A DNA stretch of 64,000 bases. Source: Muscardinus avellanarius. Lineage: Eukaryota > Chordata > Mammalia > Rodentia > Gliridae. Each line of letters begins with the position of its first letter. Position 1 is the stretch's first letter. The DNA lies in the NCBI GenBank assembly GCA_963383645.1, contig OY726562.1, forward strand, positions 1,989,001-2,053,000. Direction: 5' to 3'. Of the stretch, positions 21,906 to 35,662 are shown piece by piece. Both the position numbers and the translations under genes were made by a program. The notes beneath the pieces were generated by a model. It searched no databases. It was not told the DNA's origin and saw nothing but the letters and a program-made list of their open reading frames with translations.

Positions 21906-24900
21906 GTGGGTGCGGGCCCGGGCGGGCTGGGCGCGGGCCCGGGGGCGCGGGGTGCTCATGGCGCCCGACGTGTCCTGCCGGGTAGGTGAGAAGCCCGCTG
22001 GCCACGGCGACTGGATTCAGAGCTCCAGGGTCCCCAGCTTCGCCCAGATGCTGAAGAAGAACCTGCCCGTCCAGCCGGCAGCCCAGGCGGTGGCCGCGAC
22101 CGCAGGCCGCCCCTCGGAGAGCTGCAGCCAGTCCGGCATGGCGGCCAAGGTCACGCCCGTGACGGGTACGAAGCCCTTCCTCCCTGGGGTGCTGCCCCGG
22201 CCCCGCGGGGACGGCCAGTGGGTGCTGTTGAGTATGGGTGTGTGTGCACACGCGGGCACACACCTGCGGACAAGGCCACCTGGCGCCAGGGCCCGACGCC
22301 CCACTAGCCCACCGCAGAACCACGTCCGCCGGCGGCCCTCGCCCTCCATTACAGCTCTGCCAGCCCGGCTCACTGTCCTCTGACCCCAGGTTTCAGGGGA
22401 AGGACTAGACGTTCGTGAGTTGACGTCGCACATGTCACGTGGTTGACTGTTACGTGAAAAGCAAGGGTAAACATACTCTAAAAATTCGATTGACTTTGAA
22501 TCGAACAGTTGATACCGCGTGAGTTCAACAGCAGTATGAAATAGTGGATGGGAACCAAAAACTAGTTTGTAGTCCCCGCGGATCCAGATCTGTGCTGTTC
22601 TCTATTCCAGGCCATAGTGATATCATCTGTAACAATGGCATGGCCGCTGAAGACCTTGACATCACTAAATTTTCATGCCCCTCTGATATTATTAATGATA
22701 TTTCTTCTTTGCAAAATAGCCTTAATACACCAAAAAGTATATACAATACATTTGTGCTTCTTATGTGTGTCAAAATTGTTTAGTAGAATCTTAAATGTGT
22801 GTAACTATTTGCATTTTCCATTTCTTGAGGAGGATTTAGTGCTTTTGCTCATTTTTGTTAAACCTAATTGACTAGTGTGAACGTTTATTTTTAGGTTATT
22901 TTCCAGAACCATTGCTTTCCAAAGGTCTTTCATCTATTTCAAATCCTGTCCTTCCTCCAAAAAAAATACCTAAGGAATTTATAATGAAATACAAACGTGG
23001 AGAGATAAATCCTGTGTCGGCCTTGCACCAGTTTGCACAAATGCAGCGGGTTCAGCTTGATCTTAAGGAGACTGTAACAACAGGCAAGTCCAAAGATGCG
23101 GGTTCTGCTTATTAGAGTGCCAGGAAATACTTTTTTTATTTAAAGCAGAACATATAAGTAGTGCTGTTTGTTTTGCATATAATACTGGGGATAACATAGT
23201 ATATTTTTACAAGTATACTAAACTTTTTTGTTGCTGATTCAGCCTTTTGAAACTCGGTAAATAACTATACAAAAGGTTTTAGTCATCAAGTTTTAATTTT
23301 TGGGTAGGTTACTAACCAGTCAAACTGAAATAAGCCTCATGGATTATTTTGTTAAATGTTTGTCCCGTGATCTTTCTTATGAAAAGAAGTCTGTGATTAT
23401 GATGCCTAAGAATAAAATGTAGCCACATTTGGCCCCTGAAATTTAAGAATTTGATGTGTAAAGAGCACTTTACGTACATGGCTACAGACTTACCTCTTAC
23501 ATTTTCATCCATTTTCCTTTAAACTGTGCAGCCATGGCCATTTTGTGTTTATGACAGGCAAGGGGAATATAGGTAAGAAAAAGGCAGAAGGCACTTCTGA
23601 TATCTTTATGTCAGGCCTGTGATTAGGAAGAACTTTAAGAAAATGAAGGAGTTGAGAGGTTAAGTGCTATTGCCGGGCTGGTGGCGCACACCTGTAATCC
23701 CAGTACTTGAGAGGCTGAGATATGAGGATGCAAGTTTGAGGCCATTCTCAGCAATTTTGAGACCATGTTTCAAATAAAAAGTAAGGCTGGGGGTGTAGCA
23801 CAGAGGTAGAATGTCCTGAGGTTCAATCCCCAGTACCTACCAAAAAGAAAATGAAGTGCTTTTAAGAAGCACTGAGAGTTTAAAAGTATGACAGTCATGG
23901 GCATGGTGGTGCACCCTTGTAATCCCAGTTCTTCGGAGGCTGAGACAGGAGGATCACAGGTTCACGGCCAGCCTCAGCTACTTAGCAAGGCCCTCCGCAA
24001 TTTAGTTAGACCCTGTTTCAAAATAAAGAATAAAAAATAGGGCTGGAGGTAGTTTAGAGGAGAATGCCCCTGGGTTCCATTCCTACCATCGCAAAAAATA
24101 AATAAATAAACAAACAATAGTCTTAAAGGCCTGTATATATGTGTGTGCTTGCGTGTGCAGCCCAATATGAGTGTTGGATTTGAAAGACTTTGACTACGTA
24201 AGAAATCAGGCCTCACCGGAGACGTTTTGGGAAATGCCGGACAGCTATTTTTCAAAACAAAAAGCAAACTCTTGCATCAGAAAAGGTGACTAATAAACAT
24301 ACCAAGAGAATATGAATACACAAATAACAGAATCTGATCAGATGAAGCTCCTTGGGACTTATAAAAACCTCACAGAAACCTGCTTTTTAGACTGTAAAAG
24401 ACTTCACAACAAGAGAAGTAAAACCTGAAGAGATCGCCTATTCAGGATATTTCTTACAGAAATATTTAAAATGACATAAAGAATAGTCTTAAATGTTGAG
24501 GAATATCATATCAGTTAGATTGGCCTTCAAAATGAAGGGTTGCCAACAGCTGCTACACTGGAAATGAAGTCCGGAATGTAGTAGACACTGTGTTAAACCA
24601 TCTGTCACAACTGGCAAGTGGAAACCAGTGGAGAAAAGTGCTCTTCAGAAACGGTCAAAGTAGAGCTTAGTGCGCAGGGAAAAGAAGCAGCTAAGACATT
24701 TGCTGAGGCTTCCAGATTCAGTGTCTTGCTCACTGGATTAGACAAACCATTGTTTCTCCAGTTGTGACAATTTTAAAGCAAAATGTGTCATGTATGCAAG
24801 AAAAAAAGATTACTGCAAGTAAAATACATGGAAATATCACTGAGCAATTGTTTAAAGAATCATAAGATTCTGACTGGACTATGGATATGTTGAAATGTTT

Positions 24901-27900
24901 TTCAGTCAGGATCATCCTCCAAGTATTCCTGTTCATTCATTTCTGCCTCCAGTTGCTGGTAAATACACGTAAACAGTTACTTGCTAATAAAAAAAAGTTG
25001 GCTTAATCTCTGTGTGACTTGATAGCTTTTCTGCATTAATCTCAGACTGCTGCTGCTGGAAAAATATAAACTCTCAATTGCTGACCAAAAGAAAAAACTG
25101 GCCAGGAAAAACTACTCAAAGATATGGTCCACTGATTGCTAATGGAGTTTGGGTTCCAAGGATAGCTCAGTAGGTTTGGTCTTGAGACCAGAGCTTCAGC
25201 AAGTTTAACAAGCTTAATGTGTGATTTAGATTCACACTGAATTTTGAAAACCATGGTATACATAGGCTGAAGCTCACAGGCTTAGCTTTGTGATACAGGA
25301 CCCTTATTAACAAATTTGGAATGCAGTATCTCCTACGTAAAAATCATCTGGGCCACTTAGATACAACATGCTTTCTGGTAGAGTTTGGGTTGAAACACAG
25401 GTGATGATGATGGCAGCATTTGATAAATTGAGGCTTTACATGGTTGGGGGAAAGCAGTTTACCCAGATGCAGTTAAGAGTTCTTGTAAAACCTTGATGAG
25501 TATCTTTAAGATGGTTACTGTAATGTGACTGTGAACGTGTGAGGAAATACAGATAGTGGGGTTTATGTGCAGAGACACTTGCTTAAGGAGTGGAGACTTA
25601 AGCTGCTCAAGGCCTAATAACATCAAGTAAAGCTTGAAAAAAAAATCCTGGAATTGTGCATTTAGGAGATCCCCCCATTTCAGGTAAATATGAAGGCTAG
25701 GTGATTGCATGAAAGTGATCCTAGGGATTTTGAAGGACTGGACATTCAGTCTAACGCTTACAATATCTATTATTGTTTGTTTCTTTGTGGGTTCTCCTCT
25801 CTTTCCCTGAGCTATAGAAGTTTTGAGTTGCCTACCATTAGGCCCTGATGGGTTTGCAAGGTTCCTTCAAAGGTATGCTGTGAGTTCTGGAGCTGATAAG
25901 AGGATGAAAGCAGATCAATGGTGGGAAAACTCATTTTGTGTCTCATTGTTACTCGTTGCTAAGCATAACACCCACTGTCACCGGTGTTTGAGCTGTCTTC
26001 CACGGCAGTCTACTGCTCTCACTGAATCTGAAGCCTGTGTAGCTGCTTGAGTCCTCTGAACTTGTTCAGGGATTCATCCAGCTTTCATTTTAACCCCAGT
26101 CAGTCTTCCAGAAAGACTGGTGTTGTGGACTAAGTAGTTTTCCAGAGTTTTTGTAGTGGAATGTTTTCCTGTATTCAGTCATCATTTGCAAGAATATACT
26201 GTAAGTTATTATAGTGGTCATTCTGTGTTCTTTTTCAAGGAAACGTTATGGGGCCATATTTTGCTTTTTGTGCTGTGGTGGATGGAATTCAGTACAAGAC
26301 TGGACTGGGACAGAATAAGAAGGAGTCTAGGTCCAATGCAGCAAAACTAGCTCTTGATGAGCTGCTGCAGGTGGATGAACCTGAACCACAAACTTTAGAA
26401 GCTTCAGGTAAATACCCTTGACAAGGAACTATTTGAAAAATGTGTTGTTTTCTAGAAGGAATCCTCTGAATGAGTTATGTTAATGAGTTACTTGGCACCT
26501 GTATGATAGAAAAGGATTTGAAAATTGTCCTTCATTTGCTACCTGCTGACATTTAATAGTAGTTAAGGAGCTCCTACATAATTCACCAAAAGACATAATC
26601 ATGTTTCTAAACTATATGATAACATCAGATTATCAGTGGGTTAAATTCTAAAATGTGTTTTTCCATTATTTATGAGGTTCCTACTAATGCACACAACTGT
26701 GATGTGTGCGCATGAGTGCATGTGTTTTAATGGGGGTTACATGTCTAGGTGCTCTACCTCTGAACTACACCCTTGCCTCATTTATTTTTTAATTTGAAAC
26801 AGGGTCTCACTAAGTTACTGCATGCTGTTCTTGAACCTGCGATGATCATCCTATTTCAGCCTCCCAAGTACTAGTATTACAGGTGTGTGCCAACATACCT
26901 GGCTAATCCTGTATATTTAATACCAATAAATTTTTGTGAAATTTGCCTGTCTTAAATTTAGTAAATAGTTGTTACTTGAGAAAATGATGACTAAAGGTGA
27001 CATAGCAGCCGGGTGTGATGGCGCACGCTTGTAATCCCAGCTTTCGGGAGGCTGAGACCGGAGGATCGCGGTTAGCAGACAGCCTCAGCTACTTAGGCCC
27101 TCTGCAACTCAGTGAGACCCGGTTTCAAAATAAAGAATAAAAAATAGAGCAAGGGGTGTAGCTCGGAGGTCAAATGCCCCTGGGTTCCATCCCCAGACCC
27201 GCAAAATAAATAATAAATAAATAAATAAATAAATGTGACATAGCAATTAGGGTAAGAACGTAAACTCACAATTAGATTTCTAAGGTTGGAATATCATCCT
27301 GGGCAGACACATTATTCGCCCCTCGACAGTCACTTTATCTAGGACATCATTAGGAATACATAAGTAGTGTAAACGGAATCCCTTAAACAGAGCCTGGAGA
27401 ATAACACAAGGTCAAGTGACAGTAGTTTCTACTATTTAAATTGATGATTGTATTTAAATGGTAAAAAGGAACGTTTGCTTAATGGGCATCTACTTTGAGA
27501 ATGTCATGGTATTAGATTATATACATGCATACATATTTGCATATGTGTAGATTCTATGCATATGTATAACATACATATGTACTTATATTTTACAGTAACT
27601 AATAGAAGTATTTGCTCATTTTAGTGATTTGATGTCTAAAGCTCAGGGCTACTTATATAAGGTATCTAAGAGAAAGAATGAGGATTTGTGCTGCAGTCTA
27701 CTGAATTTCAAAGCCCACTATTTTCCTACTATATATTGATATCTAGAGAATGAATCAATTGAAAATTTTAGTACAGATTGACAGTTTGATATATTTTAAC
27801 ACCCATTCCGTAAGCGTTCTAAGCTTCATTGGCCGTTTGTGGTTCTGACAGCAGTTTGTAACTTTGGAAAAAGTGAGGCGCACAATTGTCTTTCCAGTTT

Positions 27901-28614
27901 TAGAGCAAAGATTACGTTTACATGTATCACAAATTAAAACTATTTGGGGTTTGAATGTGATATTCAGAAAATAGCAGATATTATTATGTGTTTACAAAGC
28001 ATTCATTCATTAAAAAATTATGGACTTAACATTAAAAAAGAATAGAAGCAGCAGCCTCACTACCTGTCTTAAAGGTTGCTAAAAATTCAGTGAAATAAAA
28101 ATACGTAGTGAACTACCCAAAGGAACATACACGAGTATTATAAGAATACTGTACGAGGCAGGGCAGGGCCTCAAGCTTGTAATCTCCGTACTGGGAGGCT
28201 GCACCAGGAGGTCCACAGGTCCAAGGCTAGCATGCAATAACCTAGCAAGACCTTGTTTCCAAAAAAAAAAAAAAAACCCAACGCTTCAGAGGTAGAATGT
28301 TTCCAGGTTCAGTCCCCAGTACCGAGCACACCACACGCACACACATTTATACAAAAGTAAGGAATCTATCTCCATTATCTTTCTGATTGTATGTGGAAAC
28401 TAACAGAAATTGCCTTAATGTAGCCAATTATAAAAGAAGATGAAAAAGGCATGGTGGCACAGGCTTGTAATCCCCCTATTTGGAAGGCTGAAATAGGAGG
28501 ATCAAAGATACGAGGACTACTTCAGCAAGTAGTGAGACTCTTGTCTCAAGATAAAAATAAAATAGGGCTGGGAGTATAGTTCGAGGTAGAATGCCCCTGG
28601 GTTAAATCCCTAGT

Positions 28615-28651
<37 letters not shown>

Positions 28652-29793
28652 GGCAGATGCATTTTTATTACAGCTAAAGGAAGATGCAGTTTAGAACCTT
28701 GTGTCTGGAATAGTGGGATGTTGCTGATTGCTTCAGCTGAGTACTAGATTAAAAAAATGGGTACTTACTACTCTTGTAGATGTGAAAAATCCCATGATAA
28801 CAAAGTTGTGAGCACTCTGTTTTAAAAGACTCTTTTATGTGTCTATTATGTTTTGTACATATCTGTCTTAACATCTTACACATTTTTCAAGGATAATGTG
28901 ATTAATAACAAATATTGAAAATCTTAAGCACTTCCGAACAAAGATGTGAGAATCTGGTTTTTAAGTTTTACTTTTTAAAATCTTTTGAAAAATTTTAGTT
29001 GTAGTAAAATACACATGTAATTTATTATCTTAGCCATTTTAAATATACAGCCAGTGGTGCCAAGTACATTCACCTTGCTGTGTGACCAGTATCACCTTAC
29101 AAGCTGAGGTTCTGTTTTATGCAGTGACAACTCCCTCAGCCTGGGTGGCCTTCTCCCTGGAGCCCCTCACCTCACCTCAGCCCTGACCCTCCTGTGCCCT
29201 CTCACCTACCGTCCTGTTCTTATTTACCCACTCCCTCTCCCTCAGCCTGGGTGGCCTTCCCCCCTGGACCCCCCTCTCTCCTCTCACTTCCTGTCACCTT
29301 ATTTCTCCTGTACTTTTTAATTTGGGGGCTGATTTGGAAAACAGTTGCAGGAAATTGGACTGAAATCATTAAAAATTTCATTGCATTCTACTCAGAAATT
29401 GCTTGAAATAGTGTTTAAAATGATCATTTTACTTGTTTGTTTTCCACAAAATATTTAAAATATTCTATGCAGTATTATTTTAAATAAAAATTGTTCATGA
29501 GTGCTGGGCATGGTGGCACATGCTTGTAATCCCAGCACTTGGGAGGCTGAGACAGGAGGATTGCGTAAGTTCGAAGCCAGCCTCAGCTACTTAGTGAGGC
29601 TCTCAGCAACTTAGTGAGACCCTGTTTCCAAATAAAGTATAAAATAGGTCTGGGAGTATAGCCCAGAGGTAGAAAAGCCCCTGGGTTCCACCCCCAGTAA
29701 CTCCAAAAAAAAAAAAAAAATGTTCATGAGTGTTCAAAGTCTTTTAGCTGCTTTTCAAAACATTGCATCTTTTACAAAACAAGCTCTATATAG

Positions 29794-29840
<47 letters not shown>

Positions 29841-30635
29841 AAGATCAGGAAACAAACTAAAAAATTGTTTATATAACTTTTATCAAGGCTGAACTAAAGA
29901 GTACTTGATGACCTAGAGTTGGTAGAAATAGAGAAATAGTTATTAGATTGTTTTTATTGCAGAATAATAAACGTATAGTAACCTTCTTTGGACTGTTGTT
30001 GAAGTTTTGTGTTTTCTTGTTTTGCTTTTTTACAGGTCCTCCTCCTATCCCCGCAGAACCTGTTGTTACACCTGAGCCAGCATATGTTTCAAAAGTACAT
30101 TATGGTAGGAAAATCTTTTGTAATGTCCTGTTTTATAAAATTAACTCAGTTAAGTAAAACTAAAATATACACAGTTATAAAAATGTACATTAATACCTTA
30201 TTCAAACCTTTCATACTTCTACAAGCAGGAAAGCTTCCTTGTGTACTTGGCTCAGAATGACAAGAGGTTTCTCATCAGTGCCGTGCAATTTTGTGACTCC
30301 TGGTTCTCTAGAACAATGATTATTTGCTATGAATAATACACAATTTTTTATATACAATAAAGAAACAGATCAGTAGGGCCCTATTCTAGAATCTCAAACT
30401 CTCCCAATTATCATCTTTAAAAAATTGTGCCAGGTGTGGTGGTGCACACTTGTAATCCCAGCATTTGGAGGCTGAGACAGGAGGATCACTGTTTGTGGAC
30501 AGCCTCGGCTAATACTTAGGCCCTTTGTGACTCAGTGAGACTCAGAGAGTAAAGAATGGGGCTGGAGGGCGCAGCTCGGAAGTAGAATACCCTTGGGTTC
30601 CATTCCCAATACCGCAAAAAAAAAAGTCTGCATGG

Positions 30636-30690
<55 letters not shown>

Positions 30691-33600
30691 GAACCCAAGG
30701 ACATTCTACCTTCAAGCTACACTCCCAGCTCTTTTTATTTTATGTTTAGAAACAGGGTCTCATTAGGTTTCTGAGAATCTCACTACATTGCTAAGGCTGA
30801 CATCAAACTTGTGATCCTCCTGTCACAGCCTCCCAACTACTGAGAATATTATAGGCATGTACCACCATGCTTGGCTTCATGGATAGCTTTTGAAGAGTTG
30901 TCTTGTGTTTCATATAAGTTTTGAGCAGCTTTCCAGAGTAAACTTTACAAATACCAGTTGGTAGATCTTTAGAAATAATGTAAAATAATGACATCTCTTT
31001 TTCAACAAATTACCTAAAATCTCAATAATTTGTATTATTTTACAGTTGAATACTTCAAAATCTCAGTCATGACATTAAATTAGAAGTTTGCACCTGGGCA
31101 TGACGGCATATGCTATAATCCCAGTACTTGGGAGGCTGAGACAGAAAATCGCAGGTTTGCGTTCAGCCTTAGCAACTCATGCAGGCCCTCAACAACTTAG
31201 TGAGATTCTGTTTCAAGACAGAAAATAAAATAGGGCTGGGAGTATAGCTCAGAGGTTGAATTCCCCTGTGTTAACTCCCAGTAACCCCCCCCCCACACAC
31301 ACACACACATTACAAATTTGCCGACGTAGAAGTTTTTAAGTAATTTTGTAAGGTTGTAATAGGAATGAAAAGACCTCTCTGGAGAAAGCACAGTTCTTCA
31401 AATTCATACTGCTTTTGATTTTTTTCTAGAAGGGAGACATGTCCAGTATGCAAAGATTTCACAGATTGTTAAAGAAACATTTAATCAACTAATTTCTAGT
31501 CACTCACAATATTTGAAATGTAGCAATTCATTGGCTGCCTTTATAATTGAAAGAGGTAAGTACAAATATTTGGGATGTGTTTGTGGAAAAAGCATCTTAA
31601 TTATCTGAGCTCTGCTATGATAATTCCTAGTAGTCTCACTGGCTCTGGCTCTGGTGAAGACGGTGTCCGCTGATTTGAGGTGACTTCCTAGTAAGTGTGA
31701 GTCGGTGAGCAGGAAGCTCCTCGAAGATGAGGCAGACACTGCCAGGGACCAGTAGAGAGCATCAGGGTCATACGCTGTGTTTAGTCTTGTGGTCCTGGGG
31801 ACTGAACCCAGAGACCTTCTACCTCCGAGCTACACCCCAGCCTTATTTTATTCTTTATTTTGAAACAGTAAGTTGCAGGGGGCCTAAGTAACTGAGGCTG
31901 GCCGTAAACCTGCGATCCTCCCGTCTCAGCCTCTCAAGTACTGGAATCACAAGTGTGAGCCAGCACGCCTGGCTCATTTTCTCATTAGTCAGTACAAGCT
32001 CACACCCTTCAGCCGGCAGCCCCACACCCCCTCACCCCTGGCCACTAGTGATCTGCTCTGTACGTAACCGCCTCGTGTCAGCTGGCATGACATTCTCTGC
32101 TTCCATCCATGTTGTTAAGTCTGACTAGTAATCATACAAACACACACACAGATACATAAAGGTGCGATTTAGACACATATGAATGCGTGTACTGACAGCT
32201 TCTCCACGGTTGGCCAGCCTGTGCTTCGACTGCTCCTGCAGATGCCTTGGCTGTGAAGAATGGTGCCGAGTGAACGTGAAGCTTTAAATACTGCTCCAGG
32301 ACCCTGATTTCTCTTTAAATGTACCGAGTGGGATTGCTGGCTCGTATGTCTGCTTTATTTTTGGTTTTTAAAGAATCTCTACAGTATTTTCCACAATTAC
32401 ACCAATTTACATTCCTCCCAACAGTGCCTTCTATTCACTTATTCCCAGTACTTGGAAGGCTGAGGCAGGAAGGACCACAGGTTCGCGGCCAGCCTCAGCT
32501 ACTTAGGCCCTCCGCAACTTAGGGAGACCCTGTTTCAAAATAAAGAATAAAAAATAGGATTGGGAGTGGAGCTCAGAAGGTAGAGTGCCTCTGGGTTCCA
32601 TCCCCAGTACCAAAACAAAACAAATCTTTTGTCTTTTTGATAAAACATCCTAGTAAGAGGTGTGAAGGTAACGCATTGCAGCTTGATGTTGATGGCTCTC
32701 GGATGAGTAATGTGGAACATCTTGTCAGCACCTGTTGTGAGTCCTGGGAAGGTGTTCGGGTGCCTTGCCTGTGTTTTCATCTCTAGGCCGTCCTGTTGCA
32801 GGATCCCCTCTTGGGTGTGCGGGTTGCCTTCCACTTTGCTGGTGGTTTCCTTAGCTGTGAAGAAGGGTGACCCTGAAGTTAACCCGCCTGCCTTCAGCTT
32901 CCTGGGCCTCAGGCTCCCGTGGCTGTTTCGAGGCCACAGACTCCTCACTGGGTGAACAGCGGTCTCTCCAGTGTCCTCTCCGCCAGCTGGAGAGCAGCCC
33001 AGCTTCCCTGGCCACAAGGGCGCTGTGCTGGCGCGGGTTCTTCTGACTGAAGCCCTTCCCTCACTCCCTGGTGTGGTGCTCACCTCTGCCACTGCCGCTG
33101 AGTTTCAGCTCGCGAGGAGAGTCTGCACAAAGCAGCCTCTGTAGCATTCTTGTCACCACTCCTCGTGTTTCCTTCGAGGCTCTTGCCACGACGTGAGGCT
33201 CATGAGGTTGTTGCTTCTTGGTCTTTGCCACAGGGAGCTCTGTGCGTGCACATGCCTTGCTCAGCACTTAATCCTCCACACACTCTAGTGCTGGAGACTT
33301 GGTATAAGTCCTTCAGGTAGTTGCAAATATAAGTTGAACTTTGAGAGACTATGACTAGAGATTTGTAAAAATTATCAACACAAAAGTAAAAGAGGCAGAT
33401 ATTTAGAGAAGAATGCTTATGGGGGGAGCAGTGCCCTAGTCACTGGTTGGAAGACCTCATAGGATTTGGGACCAAAAGACTGCAAAATATAATTGTGTAT
33501 CTTTGAAACAATTTCCAGGGAATTTTGTGTGGGCAAAATGTGAATGGAGGAAAGCTACTGAGAAATGCATACGGTTCTTTTTTTTTTTTTTCCCCATAAA

Positions 33601-35573
33601 AGCAGTTTTAGTGGAATAGAGAAAGACAATTATTTGGTTTTTGGAAAGTCTGAGTAAATAAAGAAAAATTAAGAGGCATTATATATACACTGTTTAAGAA
33701 AAGTAGAATGTACCTGAAGTACTATAAGACTTCTGGCTTTTAAATTGAGACACTTTTGTTTCTTTGTTTCTGCAGTAGTGTTGGGGAGTGAATCCAGGGC
33801 ATTCTACCCTTTAATAGGGTCTTGCTAGGTTGCTGAGGCTGTTCTGAGACCTGCAATACTCCTGTCTCAGCCTGCCAAGTTCCAGGTTAAAGGCATGCAC
33901 TACCACACTGTTTGAGATTCTGCTTTTTAAATTTGCTTCTTAAAAGACTCTGTAAGACTTATTTGGAGTTATGGGATTATTTTCCCACCTTTTTGGTCAG
34001 TACACTTTGGTGGGATAGAGATGGGGTTGGAACACGGGAGAGGGAGGTTAGAATGACTTGCCGCTCCACCTTCTCCTTACAGCTGGACACCATGAGGTTG
34101 TGGCTCTGGGCACAGGAGAATACAATTACAGCCAGTGCATTAAGCCAAATGGAAGAGTGTTGCATGACACCCATGGTGTCGTTACAGCAAGAAGGTCTCT
34201 CCTAAGGTAAGCCATAGTATATCTAATGCCATCCATAGCATGGTCTCCACACAGTGACCACAGATAAATACCTTTCTTTGCAGTTTTACTGACCATTGAG
34301 CCAAGGATGTGACACTTTTTACTGATCCAAGTCATCTGATTATTTTCATGTGACCTTAGAAACTTTCTTATAGTAACTGCAGTGTCAAGTGTATGGATTT
34401 TAGGGGTTTCCAGTATTAAGCCCCTCCTTGTGAACATGTTAAGAGTATTACAGTATTTTTTACGAGAAAAAAATATTTTTACTGAGTAAAGTTATTGGGA
34501 AGTGTAGCTTAGATCTGCACCAGCGAGCTTGGTCTTGCTTCGCCTCTGAGTTAGCCATGCTCATCAGGGCAGCTCCAGAGACGCACATGTTTCTGTTGTG
34601 CAGCCTGTGTGGTTCATCATGTAAGAGTGTGAGGGAGTCACTTCCAGGCTCACAGGTGAGTGTGCCTAGTTGTTTGGGTTTTTTTAATTTATCAATCACT
34701 GCTTCTCATAGGAAGAATGTACAGCAGGTAAGATACATAAGTGTGTGGAATGCTACTCTTTGAAGGTCCCTTCATGTGAAAATGAGTGTTAGTTTTCTAA
34801 TTCCCACTCGCTTTTGGCTCTCTGAGGGGTGGGGAGTGGGTACCGGGGATTGAACCTAGAGGCGTTCTACCTCCAAGCCACACCTAGCCCTGTTTTACTT
34901 TTTATTTGGAGACAGAATATCGCTGAGTTGCTGAGACTGGCTTTGAACCTGAAGTCTCCTGTCTCAGCCTCCCAAGTTACTGGGATCACAGACGTGCACC
35001 ACCATGTCCGCCTACTTGTGGTTCTCGTAAGCCATTGAGCTTATTTTTAATCAGACTTCTTCTCATAGAAGATTTAAAATACAAGTGTGAATAGGATAAT
35101 AAGCTTCATTTTTCAGCCTCAATGGTTACCTATTTTTGTTTAATCTCACCTTTGTCACTTTTTGTTTCCTGGAGTATTTAAAAACAAATTTAGACAGCCT
35201 CCCAAGTACTGAGTTTATAGGCATGTGTCACCAGGCCTGGCAAAGTCGTAATTTTTAAATAAGCAGAGTAGTGTTTGCCCCTGGTTTGATTAGTCTTAGT
35301 CTTTCAGCAGATAAGCCTTACTTCTTAATACAGTCAATGATGTTCACTGTATTAGTTTCTTTGCTCTTGTGTTCTTTTCCTTAAGACCACTAAGTAGCCA
35401 GGTGGGCAGTACATGCCTAGAATCCCAGCACTTGAGAAGCTGCAACAGAAGGATCACAGCATGGAGGACAGCCTTAGCCATGTAGTGAGACCCTGCTTTA
35501 AAATAAAAGAGCTGGAGGTGTAGCTCCAAGGTAGAATCCTCCTGTGTGCAATCCTGAGTTCGTTCTCGTTCGT

Positions 35574-35662
<89 letters not shown>

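Larger units (their letters stand above)
21440..22400 (+). promoter_or_regulatory. ADAD1: ADAD1 CpG island promoter
   Basis: About 1 kb of dense CpG surrounds the first ADAD1 exons. It includes NRF1-like palindromes GCGCATGCGC at 21560-21569 and ACGCATGCGCGG at 21602-21613, a MYB-type GACCGTT at 21654-21660 (AACGGTC on the other strand), and an inverted CCAAT box ATTGG at 21665-21669. These lie 125-235 bases upstream of the first in-frame ATG. MYB plus NF-Y next to each other would fit germ-cell expression, which is inference. Confidence 0.7.

Noticed and set aside
21406..22323. 305-codon reverse-strand frame and other long frames over the ADAD1 CpG island
   Set aside because: Stop codons are rare in GC-rich DNA. 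The translations are low-complexity Arg/Pro/Ala/Gly, and the forward strand carries the real gene.
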